From NCBI GenBank assembly GCA_000697475.1, contig JNEU01001133.1, forward strand, positions 1 through 54,088: 54,088 bases of DNA, read 5' to 3'. Below, in pieces: positions 41,393-52,480 of this stretch. Positions within the stretch are counted from its first letter, which is position 1. Each line of letters starts with the position of its first letter. A program made the translations under genes and the position numbers. The notes beneath the pieces are model-generated. The model saw nothing but the letters and a program-made list of their open reading frames with translations, was not told where the DNA came from and searched no databases. This stretch comes from Lichtheimia corymbifera B2541 (Eukaryota; Mucoromycota; Mucoromycetes; Mucorales; Lichtheimiaceae).

Positions 41393-43621
41393 ATGGCAGA
41401 ATCCATTTCAATCGAGGAGACAAAGTACGTATATATATATTATCACTGATACATAAATTGTGTTACTTATCAAGATCGTCTATAGTGCGTTGAGAGAAAA
41501 GTTGGGTCTTCCTCCTTTGGCTCAAGATGCCGAGCAACCTGCTGATCCTGATCAAGAAGCCTTTGACAATTACCAAAAGAAAAAGGAGCAAGACGAGAAA
41601 GAAGCTAAAGCAGAAGAAATCCGAGCTCGCATTGAAAAGTAAGTATATAACATGTATGGATAGAATACCATGTACTTATCATTCTTTTTGTTAGGTCCAA
41701 GAATCGCAAAAAACACCTTGAAAAGCTTCAGGGTAAAGGACTTGGAGAAGCCAGCGAGGGAACGGATGACGCGTTGGATTGGGTCAAAAAGTCACGACAA
41801 CGACAACGAGAAAGAGAACTTGCAAAGCGTCGAGCACGTGAACAAGATGAAATGGATGAGACGTTCCAAGAATACGATGCTTCAGCATTAAGCGGTCTCA
41901 AGGTGGCGCATGAATTGACAGAATTCAATGAAGGCAGTGAAATGATTCTCACACTCAAAGATCGTGGCATTTTGGATGAGGACGATGAGCAAGCGGACGA
42001 ATTGAGCAACATTCAACTTGAGGAGCGTGAACGACTGCGAAAGAATTTGGATGCCAAAAAGAAGAAGCCTGGTTACAATCCGTATGATGATGAGGAATTC
42101 ACATTGGGTGGAGCCAAAAAGAGTATTTTGCCACAGTATGAGGAGGAGGCAAAGGCGCAGGGATTCGCTATCGGTCAGAATGGAGCTGTTCAAATCGTCA
42201 GTGAAGAGGAGAAAAAGAAGCGGGTGGCCGAGAAACTCAAGGAGCAGACATTGGATTATGAAAAGATGCAGGAGATCAAAGATTATTATACCCAAGATGA
42301 AGTCAATCTTTCATTCAAGAAGCCCAAAAAGAAAAAGAAAAAGAACAAGTTGCGCAAACGAACGCCTGACGAAGACATTTCAATCGATTCAACACCCAAA
42401 GAGGAATCAGATACAACCACCACAACAGCAACAGAACCAGCACCACGCAAAACGATTGATGTGAATGCCAATTTTGTGGATGATGATGAATTACAACAGG
42501 CATTATCGAGGACACGACGTGCAGCCAACAAACAGAAATCCAAATTAGCAAAGAAAATGACACCTGAAGATATCGCACGCAGTATTGCAGAGCAACGAGA
42601 ATCAGCCACTCCTGAAGAGAATGAACCTGCCAATGAAGGACAAGGTCTGGTACTTTCTGAAATGACAGAGTTCGTAAACGCTTTGGGCGAGACACCCGCA
42701 TTCACTACCCGAGAACCACCTACTCGAACAGCAAAAGAACCCACCACCGATGGCACATCAACACAAGAGACACGTACTAGAGTGGAAGAGAAAGAAGCAA
42801 CTCCCATAGAAGAAGAAGAGACGACGACACCTAAAGAAGAGGTCAGAGCACGAGAAGCATCTCCAGCAGCATCAGCAGCAGCACCTGAAGAAAAGATGGA
42901 AGAAGAAAACACAGCCATCATTGAAGAACCACTCGTCAGCCGAGGATTAGCAGCTACGTTGTCTTTGTTGAGTCAGAAGGGCATTGTCAGCAAGCCTACG
43001 GAGGAACAAGTGGAGCGTGATCGTATAGCAGCTGATAGGCTGAAATGGATTGCTGAGCAAAAGAAAAAGGATTTACAGCGAGAACGTGAAAGAGAATATG
43101 AACGACAACGACAACGTGAGCGTGATGGATCTTCCCGAGGAATACGTGATCGAGAACGACAGCGAGAACGTGAACGAGAAAGAGAACGAGAAAAGGAAAT
43201 GGAGGAACGAGAGCAAATGCGTGAATTTGAAAAGCGTATGGAGAATTATCGACCTGATGTCAAGCTTGAATACGTGGATGAATACGGTCACCAAATGGAT
43301 ACCAAGGAAGCTTTCAGATACATGTCTCACAAATTCCATGGCAAAACATCAGGCAAAGCAAAGACTGAAAAGCGGATGCAGAAATTGGAAGAAGAGCTCA
43401 AGCTCAACATGATGAGCAGTAGCGACACACCACTCAATCTTGCCACCAAACTTCTTGAACGTCAACAACGTACCGGCAGTGCTCATGTTGTTCTCAGTGT
43501 GGGTAATCGAGGCGTGGCTGCACCTGCATCCCCTGGTGGTAGTGATGTGATTGGATCATCATCATCCAAGCGTGCTCGTAGTGAAGATCTTGAACAAGAG
43601 CCAAGTAAGAAACGTCGATAG
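41393..43621 (+). CDS. SNU66: SNU66/SART1, U4/U6.U5 tri-snRNP protein
   Basis: Exons 41393-41424, 41486-41638 and 41695-43621 give 703 residues. Family markers are ISIEETNALREKLGLPPL at the N-terminus, DDALDWVKKSR, ASALSGLKVAHEL, MILTLKDRGILD, KPGYNPYDDEEF, LPQYEEE and, near the C-terminus, LEYVDEYGHQMDTKEAFR with LSHKFHGK-like sequence (YMSHKFHGK). The protein bridges tri-snRNP components before spliceosome activation in the nucleus. A long Arg/Glu repeat tract (from about 43080 to 43210) and Thr/Glu-rich acidic linkers make it highly charged. It ends 26 bp from the convergent SEC11 stop. Confidence 0.95.
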
Positions 43622-43647
43622 ATATAAAATCATGTATGTGTTTATTG

Positions 43648-44426
43648 TTATTCTCTATGTACAAGAACAAATAAACCAACAACTCCCAGTAAAGCAAACT
43701 TGAGCCATGGATAATCATTCATCATAATTGTCAACATGCCCACATAAGGGACAAAGCTATCAAAAATCATTATTATCTTTGTTGTCTGATGGTAACTCTT
43801 TGTCCCACTTACCCTTTCACTTTTCCAACAACATGTTCACGATGAATCCACATTTGACGAGGATCATAAAGACCACGATCATCGCGTGCGTTATTGTCGC
43901 CCTTGGTGAGCAAGTACTGCTTCTTGGTGACAACACTAGTATCATCATAGTATGAGCGATTGTGTAATCTTCCTCCTTTGTTATGTATGCCTTACTCGTC
44001 ATGAAGCTTGATAACACGATGCACAATGGGTACATCACGGCCTGGTAACTTGAAAACGCAGATATCATTTACATCCACTGGGTCTTGAGATGGCATGGAG
44101 AGAACAAGCAAGTCTCCACGATGAAATCCTGGTTCCATACTCCCACTAAAGATAATGCTTAGATCATGCTTTTACCACTGTTTACAGAGAGAGGAATATT
44201 ACCTTAGCACAACAACGATAGGACTTTCTGTGTTCAGCGTAAGACCCAGGGCCTTCCAGATCATGAGAGCTGTAGAGATGACGGTAAGGATATTCAGCAC
44301 TTGCAAGGCAACCTGAATGGGGCAGTAGCAACAACATGAGGTTCCATTGTGCCTTCGACTAGCTTTTTAATAGTATCAATGTATGCTTACCTGCCTCGCG
44401 TTCATTCGTCGTAACTCGGCAAACAT
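43648..44426 (-). CDS. SEC11: Signal peptidase complex catalytic subunit SEC11
   Basis: Exons 44426-44391, 44312-44203, 44145-43996, 43935-43813 and 43756-43648 give 175 residues. It cleaves signal peptides in the ER membrane. One N-terminal membrane segment ([20 protein letters not shown]) precedes the catalytic block [14 protein letters not shown], with the Ser (S51) before Met, and VHRVIKLH with the His (H91). [19 protein letters not shown] carries the acidic residues of the eukaryotic Ser-His-Asp type. The C-terminal hydrophobic segment ([15 protein letters not shown]) is usual for the family. Its start lies 462 bp from the 3' end of the next minus-strand gene. Confidence 0.96.
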
Positions 44427-44888
44427 GGAGTGTGTGGAATGTCAAGATGAGCAAGTAACCTTAACAACGTGTACCATGCACACGTTTCGAACAACGCCCT
44501 CCTCTTTCTTTCCCCTCCCCGCATTATGTGGCGTATCCCAAGTGGCCCATCAGGACACGTGTCAAAAGTAGATCCCTATACACAACATATCTGTTTTACA
44601 CCATCCACCGTATGTAATTCAATAAAAGCTAATTAATTCGTATCTGATTTGGCTGTCTCGCGTTAAGACATATGGATCAAGAGAGAGGTCAATGCATGAA
44701 TCAGGCACCTTTAACGATGTAAACATAAAACATTTTGTGTGTGTGTGTGTATATTTTCAAGAATGCGCTGCATGTGAACTATTTATACATATACTTTGTG
44801 GGCAGGAAGGGAGTGTGTGTGTGAGTGAAAGGGATAAAAACGCGAGATAAATGCAAAAAGGGAACAAGTGATGGTATTTTGAATGTGC
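44427..44888. other. SEC11 promoter and SSADH 3' flank
   Basis: A 462-bp spacer with a GT-rich run near 44737-44750. No gene was recognised. Confidence 0.55.
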
Positions 44889-46774
44889 TTAGATGCCACC
44901 CATGTTGATGTACTTGATGTTAAGGTAATCATCCATGCCATACATGGAGCCTTCACGACCGACACCACTTTCCTTGATACCACCGAAAGGAGTGTAGCAG
45001 CTTGAAAGAATGGGCGAGTTGGCACCAACCATACCAGCCTCAAGCTTCTCAGCTACACGCCAGATACGACCAATGTCACGGGAATAGAAATAGCTGGCAA
45101 GACCAAACTCGGTCTTGTTGGCATATTCAAGAACTTCTTCCTCGGTAGAGAATTCGAAAAGACCAGCAACAGGGCCGAAGGTTTCTTCACCAGCAATAGT
45201 CATCTCTTGAGTCATGTTGGCAACAACAGCAGGTTCAATAAAGTTGCCACCAACGTGCTTGCCACCAACAAGCAATTCACCACCCTTGCTGACAGCATCA
45301 TCAATATGACGCTTGACCTTCTCAACAGCCTTGTCATTGATCAAGGGACCATGGGTAGTATCGGCGTTGAAACCGTGACCCACACGGAACTTGCCAACCT
45401 TCTCAGCAAGCTTGGATGCAAAGAGAGCATAGATACCCTTTTGCACGTAGATACGGTTGGCACAGACACAGGTTTGACCAGTACCACGGAACTTGCATGC
45501 AAGCACACCTAATAGTGAAAAAGACAGTGAATACATTTGTGCATCCAATGAATCCCATTCTATTTTCCCTGTTTTACCTTCAACAGCAGCATCCACATCA
45601 GCATCATCAAAGACAATGAAGGGAGCGTTACCGCCAAGCTCCATGGAGATCTTCTTCATAGTGCCAGAGGATTGTGCCATAAGCATCTTACCAACACCGG
45701 TCTATAATAATAAAGGAGATGAGTATCATGTTCCATCATTCTCATCATGGAATGTGATTCTACTTACGGAGCCAGTGAAAGAAATCTTCTTAACAATGGG
45801 GTTGGTGCACAATTCCTTGCCAACTTCAGCAACCTTTTCATGGGTAGTGACGACGTTGATGACACCCTTTGGAATACCAGCACGTTCAGCAAGCTCACAC
45901 AAGGCCAAGGCAGAGTAAGGAGTTTCAGCACCAGGCTTGATGACGACAGTGCATCCAGCAGCAAGAGCAGCACCGACCTTACGGGTGATCATGGCATTGG
46001 GGAAGTCTATTATTCATCCATCAGTTTACTTTGATCTATGAGATCACCCCCAGAAAAAAACTTACTCCAAGGAGTGATGACACCAACGACACCAACGGGT
46101 TGCTTGATGGTGATGAAACGTTGGCTGGGAATATGGGATGGGATCACGTTGCCATAGGAACGAACAGCTTCCTCAGCAAACCATTCAAAGAAGCTTGCAC
46201 CATAAGCAATTTCACCCTTGGCTTCAGCATAGGTCTTGCCATTTTCCCAAGTAAGGATGGTAGCCAAATCTTCAGTGTTGGCCATGGTCAAATCGTACCA
46301 CTTTTTCAACAAGTCATGACGTTGCTTGCCAGTGGTTTGGGACCAGGACTTGAATGCTTCAGAAGCAGCTTGGATAGCCTTGGTGGTATCTTCGCCACCC
46401 ATCTCGGGCAACTTGCCAATTTCCTTGCCAGTGGCAGGATCTGTATGCCGATGACGTTTTGTTAAGCAAACAATCCACGCCTATTCATTCACACACGCAC
46501 ACACACATACCATAAACAGAGAAGGTCTTGTCAGAAGTAATCCATTCGCTGTTGACATAAGCAGCATGGCGGAAAAGAGAGGAGTCCTTGAGCTGTTACC
46601 AGAAAAGAGTCAATGCATGTCACCAAAGATAAAGGATATACATACCTTGGGGATGGTAGCCTCAGCGACAAAAGTACGGACAGGGTTGTTGGACATGGCG
46701 AATCTTTTCGTGGTTTGACGTGTAGTATTGAGGCAGGCTCTGAGATAAGGTGTGCTCACAGCGGCTCTGATCAT
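44889..46774 (-). CDS. UGA2: Succinate-semialdehyde dehydrogenase, mitochondrial form
   Basis: Exons 46774-46646, 46592-46511, 46440-46066, 46006-45768, 45701-45578 and 45508-44889 give 522 residues. It oxidises succinic semialdehyde to succinate with NAD(P), the last step of the GABA shunt. Markers are [42 protein letters not shown] (general-base Glu) and [10 protein letters not shown] with the catalytic Cys at about 330. A second Cys two residues later matches the redox-switch pair of animal SSADH. Later markers are [11 protein letters not shown] and [12 protein letters not shown]. The upstream ATG at 46774 adds an Arg-rich, acid-free leader ([20 protein letters not shown]), a mitochondrial targeting sequence; a second ATG before SNNPVR could give a cytosolic form. 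Confidence 0.96.
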
Positions 46775-47482
46775 TTAAGAGTGAAAGAAAAGAAAAGATG
46801 GTGGGGTTTCGCGCGTGGTTAAATACAATGCTTTATATAAAAAAGAGCGGGGGTACCCGATGGATGCTTCCGAGAGGTGGAAATGCTGCTGAGATCAAAC
46901 CTTGTTATACAAACCGAATGTGGGAAAAGGCATGCAATGACAAATCTCTTGACTTGTTTCGCAAATGATAATGCTTCCTTCACCCGGTCAATTTCGGATC
47001 CCCCCACCTTATAGAACTCAACAATCCCAACTATAATAATAAAAAAGCCTATCTACAGCGACACTTGAAGTGATGATGATGTGACGACGATGATGACAAA
47101 CAACGTCATTTTCAAATTGTGATAATAGCTCTCTTTCTCTCTCTCTTTTCATTTGACATCATCATGGTCCCTATTTCAGTTTTCGTACTACGCTTTCTTT
47201 CTTTTCAGACATGTCCAACAATACTTGCTCAAGGATAAACCACCTTGTTTCTCATTTCCAACACGTAAAACCAACTCGGAAACGCAATCCCAACCCGTCA
47301 TTGCAATGCAGTCCCTATGGTACTTTATGCCACCCCCCATGTAAATAGCAACGTTGTAATGCGACTTCCATGTAGCAAAGATGCTTGCTTCTCCCCTACG
47401 GCAGTGCAAATACCACCGTAAAATGTTTCCTTCTGGTAAGCTACCATAGCAACAAAGAATAATAGCCAATGGACTAAGATTT
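46775..47482. other. Divergent spacer, SSADH and unknown gene
   Basis: A 708-bp head-to-head region with a pyrimidine tract near 47127-47150. No gene was recognised. Confidence 0.5.
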
Positions 47483-48126
47483 ATGATAGCACTCTTGCTA
47501 CGGTTTGGCTTGGGAAGGGATGACAAGATCGACAAGATATCAGCATCTCCAGAGATAATCAGCACCAGTAACCAGGGATCAAAGTACTATGTTCATTTAA
47601 GGAAGAAGATCCTTCAAGAGTTACAGCCGAATGGTATGGATGGGATGGGATGGGATCGATACTCCTATGACGGGATGTGCTTATTTGGATGACAACAGGG
47701 TTTCGATCTGTATTTCGGGGATCATGTCAACATTTTGACAAGGATATGGAACATCGCGTAGAACATGATCTGGCGATCAGTGCTTTTCAACACCTGCTAT
47801 CAAATCATACCGTGAATATACAACATGTGAAGGATCGAGAATGGCAAAGTAATGAACCTCTCCAGTGTATCCTTGTATGGCGTCATCCATCGTCCAGCCT
47901 TCCATTTTGCGAGTTGGATCATCGAGTAGGAGATCAATTAGTACCGTCCTATGATGTACGACAGCTATGGCCAGACAAGATCACCAGCATGATAGACGCA
48001 AATGATACCAGGGATATTGTGGCTGTAGGAGTAAAGAGATCGTCAGCAACTGTGAAGCTTGCAATGGCTCTATGGCGGTGTAATCAATATTATCAACAAC
48101 CATCATCAGAATCGATTCTACGATAG
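47483..48126 (+). CDS. Unrecognised protein, two exons
   Basis: Exons 47483-47633 and 47699-48126 (65-nt intron, GTATGG...ACAG) give 192 residues. The family was not recognised. The second exon reads like a folded soluble protein (AISAFQHLLSNHTVN, CILVWRHPSSSLPFC, DIVAVGVKRSSATVKLAMAL) without signal peptide, membrane segment or zinc motif. The first exon starts MIALLLRFGLGRDDKID and is less certain; an alternative first exon upstream is possible. The stop lies 32 bp from the stop of the convergent FAD dehydrogenase gene, so their transcripts probably overlap. Confidence 0.5.
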
Positions 48127-48158
48127 CCATGTATTATTTAAATAGAAGTCTTCTATGT

Positions 48159-49936
48159 CTACATTCTACTACTCTTAGAGGTCTGTGTTGCAGCAGAAAT
48201 ACCAGCTTTTCTTCCAAGAATGGCACCCAACATTAAACCACTTTTTTTTTATAATACCAATAAGTCCCTTGTCCACTTGTTATTGCCTTGGATATTATTA
48301 CTTACCTTCCTCCAGCATAATTCGAGCTTGCAATGCCACCTACTATTTCGCCAGCACCATAAAGATTAGGTATTTTGTTACCAAAGGAATCAAGCATGGC
48401 AGCAGTAGTGGGATCGACAGCGAGACCTCCAAAAGTGAACGTGATACCTAGTAGTTGCGAAGCAATCAATCATTCATGTTTGGATCGCTATCATCATAAT
48501 CTATACCTGTAGTGATCTTGACAGCGACAAAAGGTGCTTCATCGATCGTACGAGCCCAATTGCTTTTTGGCATTTCAAGTTGGATACGAGAGGATTGGGT
48601 GGATAATCCATCCTTGACAGAGGGATCCCACTTGCAATTTGGATTTTCCTGTCGATGGGCGCGCACAGCTTCATTGTACTCAGTGATTGTCTTGATCAAT
48701 TGTTCTTTGCTGGACAATGTTCCTTTCCAAGAGCCTTTGGTAGGAGTGGCGAGCTTTTCGGCAAGTTCTTCGATTGAGTCGGCCACCACCTTTTCTACCA
48801 CATCATCGCTGTATTCTTCTTCTCTCAGGTACGGCAGCATTTTTGAATCCCAAATCTGGAAAGCGATACCACCTGGCTGTCGCATGATCTCCTTTCCAAA
48901 GAAGGCATACGTGTAATTTCGAAAGTCAGCCCCTTCATCCACAAAACGTACGCCATTGCTATTCAACATCAGGCCAAGTGGATAGCCGCTTTTGGTGAAT
49001 TGATTGGTCAAGTGGACATCGCCTTGATGAGGATGGGTATTGGCATCCCAGCAGGTAGCATGACAGGAACTCCAACTGCCAGCCGTCTTGACATTACAAT
49101 CACGTTGGGCAATCAAAAGGCCTTCACCCGTATTGTAAGGTGTACCTCGTACATGTGCCAAATCCCAATTGGGGCCAAGGTATTGAGCACGCATAGCAGG
49201 ATTCGCTTCAAAACCACCGCAAGCCAAAATCAATGCATCCGTGGAGATCGTTAGCTTGTCACCTTCTGTTGTAATGGCTTGTATGCCTGTCACCTTGGAT
49301 TGATTTGGGTGGGTCAAAATGTTTGTCAAGCTTGTGCCATAGCGCACAATGACACCATGCTTCAGGGCTGCGTCATGGTAATTCTTCATCAATCCCTTGC
49401 CGCCGTTCACAATACTCAGAACCATTCCTCCCCAGAATTTGTATCGACCCTCCACCTTGTATGCTTGACGATGGAATGAAAATTGGAATTGGATTCCCAC
49501 CTTGTTGAGCCAATCAATGGTATCACGACTTTCGTCCACCAATGTGTTGGCAAGTGCTTCATCAGCTCGACCACCACTCACACGCATCACGTCATTGTAG
49601 AATTGCTCACGCGTATAAGGCTCCATGTCAATCAATTTTGCAGTTTCAGCATCCACATTATGCACTATCGGAAGAAGGTCATCCAATCCATGGAACACAG
49701 TACGGAATGCACCTATAAAGAGAGAACGTGTATTAGGTAATGACATTCTGTAACCAAAGGAATGGATTGGGCTCATACTTACCAGCAGTAAAGTAACTAT
49801 TGCCACCGGGATACGCATCCGCGGTTGATTTCTCAATCAAAAGAACCTTGCTTGCACCGGCTTGTTTGGCTGAAATGGCTGCGGAATAACCCGCGTTCCC
49901 GCCACCTATGACAACGACATCGTAAAATTCACTCAT
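48159..49936 (-). CDS. FAD-dependent dehydrogenase, tric­arballylate dehydrogenase (TcuA)-like
   Basis: Exons 49936-49783, 49712-48507, 48447-48306 and 48240-48159 give 527 residues. The N-terminal dinucleotide fold is VVVIGGGNAGYSAAISA, followed by LLIEKSTADAYPGGNS and FTAGAFR, the pattern of the fumarate reductase/succinate dehydrogenase flavoprotein group and, within it, of TcuA/CobZ enzymes. Later blocks are ILACGGFEANPAMR, ITFGGL-type FTFGGLAVDP and LYGAGEIVGGIASSNYAGGSGL at the flavin end. It probably dehydrogenates a small polycarboxylate; the substrate is an inference. No signal or mitochondrial leader is evident. It is head to head with an MFS permease (446 bp between starts), which supports a catabolic role with dedicated uptake. 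Confidence 0.85.
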
Positions 49937-50183
49937 ATTGCGTGCTTGTGTGAGAAAAAAGGAGGAATGGGGGAAAAGGTACACATACAATGATTAAATA
50001 GCTGAGAAGGGGTTCCCAAACGCCATGGCCATCGGATATTTGGGACAAAATTTCTTCCGTGATGCAGGTCGCCTTTAATCTCGTCATAATCTACTTCCCA
50101 CGAATCTATCAAAACACTCTGCATGTTTTATCAAATCACCTCTTGTGTGTGTGAATGTCAAGAATAAAAAAGTTTGCTTTCAC

Positions 50184-50225
50184 CCGATATGGCGAAATAT
50201 GAAAGGGTCCTTTTACCCATATCGG
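50184..50225. promoter_or_regulatory. Inverted repeat in the shared dehydrogenase/permease promoter
   Basis: CCGATATGG (50184-50192) and its exact reverse complement CCATATCGG (50217-50225) are separated by 24 bp, centre to centre 33 bp or about three helical turns. The pair lies inside the 446-bp divergent promoter. CCG...CGG ends are the triplets bound by Zn2Cys6 dimers; the core also resembles a CArG box. It is a candidate operator for coordinated control. Confidence 0.55.
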
Positions 50226-50382
50226 ACCCCACATCTCGCTCACGCCCGATCCTTTTTTTTCTTACCTTCTGCAGGACTCACCATCCACATGTAACTGGAT
50301 CATGTCCCCGCGTGTGTCTTGTTATATAAAGCCCTGTTGCATCCCATGGCTCTTTTTTCTTTCACACACACACACAACCACA

Positions 50383-52480
50383 ATGGCTGACGTTGACAAG
50401 GACAAGCACTCATCCCCTCCTGTGGATCACGAAGTCTTGGAACCAGAAGCTGCTGCTACTACCACGGATCCTGAAAAGGGCTCAGATCACAAATCTCTTG
50501 AAAAAAGAATCGTTCGGTAATGAGTGCGATATAATAAAGTGATCTTTGTATACAGTGATACTCATTGTGGGTCATCATAGGAAACTTGATCTACGCCTTC
50601 TTCCGTTGCTTTGTATTTTATACTTTTTGGGTTATTTGGATCGGTAACTAGGAATGACTTTTTTTACCTAAAAATGCCATGGCTCAATTCTGTTACTCTT
50701 TTAGATCCAACATTGGCAATGCTAAACTTGGTGGGTTGATTGATGACCTTGGTTTAACCACGAGCCAATTTCAATGGTGCTTGTCTATCTTTTATTTCGG
50801 TTATGTGTTATTTGATGTGCCGGCAAACATCATCTTGCGCAGATGGCGTGCATCCTATTGGCTTGCCATCATTACGGCGTAAGTGTATACCTTATGAAAG
50901 AGACCCGCAATGCACTCACCACGCCTTTTAATAGTTTATGGGGCGTTGTTGCTATGGCAATGGCAGGAACTAAAAACTTTCCAGGTCTTATTATTGCACG
51001 TTTGTTCTTGGGTATCCTCGAAGCAGGTAACAGCGTCTATAAAGCTTGATGATACAATGGCAGCCTATTGATACGATGATGTTTTAGGTTTCTTTCCGGG
51101 TGTCCTGTAACGTATCAGCCATCTCCATTGTTTACACACACGCTGACTCTCTTTTGCATTTATAGATATTATCTCTCGATCTGGTATACGAGAGGTGAAT
51201 ATGGCCGACGAGTGAGTTACTTTTGGTCGTTTAGCTCGCTTGCAGGTGCATTTGGTGGCTTGATCGCATATGGTATCTCCATGATTCCCACGCACACATT
51301 GAACACATGGCAGTGGTATGATCCATTTATTATGCATGAAAACGCTATCCACTGATGCACTATTATGATTCAGGTTGTTTATTATTGAAGGTGCTCCATC
51401 GGTGGTAGCTGCCTGTGTAGCAGCTTGGTATCTTCCAAATACACCGGAAACTGCAAAGTTCTTAACCCAAGATGAACGCAAAGTTGAGATTGAACGTCTT
51501 GCAACAGGCAAGTAGTCCTATTTGAGAGCAGGAAGAAGGGTTCTTGGTATATAATAGAGCTAACCATTGCTTATATGATTTATAGATCAAGGAGCTGCTA
51601 ATGATCACGCGTGGTCATGGGATCGAGCTGCATCTGTATTCTTGGATTATAAAACATACGTCTATTGTTTCATCTACATCACGGGAACAAGCGCTCTGCA
51701 AGGTGTAACCCTCTTTCTTCCTTCCATTATCAGCGGGATGGGAGCCTGGGATAAGGCGGTATCTCAAGCTTTGACTACACCCCCTTACTTTTTGGCCTTT
51801 ATCTTTACCATCATTGCAGGCTATACATCAGGCAAGTGGGATGAAAGGTGTACGTTGGATTTTATTGACATTCTCTTGATAATAGATCGGTTCTTTGATC
51901 GTGCATATCATATGATTGGTATCAATGTCGTGGGCATGGTCGGTTTCTTGTTGCTGATGTTTATTGCCGAAGAACAAGTGGGCGTACGATACTTTGCTGC
52001 TTGCCTATCGACAATTGCTGTGGTAAGATATGATGAGATGGAAGCATATGATCGTACTTTGATGACTCAATTTGCTGCTTCTAGTATGCCAATGTCCCTG
52101 TCAAGGTGGCCTGGTTCAATAATAACTTGTAAGTAGGGTTAGACTGCTCCAAAATCCATTCTTCTCACTTTACGCTATGTAGTGGTGGATTGACACGCCG
52201 TGCCCTCGCCTCTGCAGTGATTGTTGCTATAGGTACAATCGGTGGAGCGATTGGCGGCCAAATCTACTTCGATGAGCCATTTTACTTTGGCGGAAACACC
52301 ATTGCCTTTTGTTGCCTAGGCGCACAAAGCATTGCTGATATTACACTGCGCATTGTTTTGGCTCGGGAAAACAAACGACGTGACCAACTGACTCAGGAAC
52401 AAAAAGAATATGAAATTTTCAAGTATGGAGGTGCCGAGTTGGCAGGTGATCGCCATCCCGATTTTCGTTACGTATTATAA
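50383..52480 (+). CDS. MFS permease, Dal5-like anion:cation symporter family
   Basis: Exons 50383-50516, 50581-50643, 50705-50878, 50935-51026, 51088-51106, 51166-51315, 51374-51507, 51586-52022, 52085-52128 and 52183-52480 give 514 residues. An acidic 45-residue cytosolic tail precedes about 12 membrane segments. Family markers are LLCILYFLGYLDRSNIGNA, FYFGYVLFDVPANI, RLFLGILEAGFFPG, YYLSIWYTRGEYGRR, IIEGAPSVVAA and NNNFGGLTRRA. The family imports allantoate, nicotinate and related carboxylates with protons across the plasma membrane. One exon is 19 nt, and intron 7 has a GC donor (ACAG|GCAAGT). In exon 8 a 57-nt in-frame segment after KWDER is unusual and may be an unremoved or misread intron. 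Confidence 0.9.

Noticed and set aside
51848..51885. 38-nt intron in permease exon 8
   Set aside because: Too short compared with local introns and its removal brings an immediate in-frame TGA.
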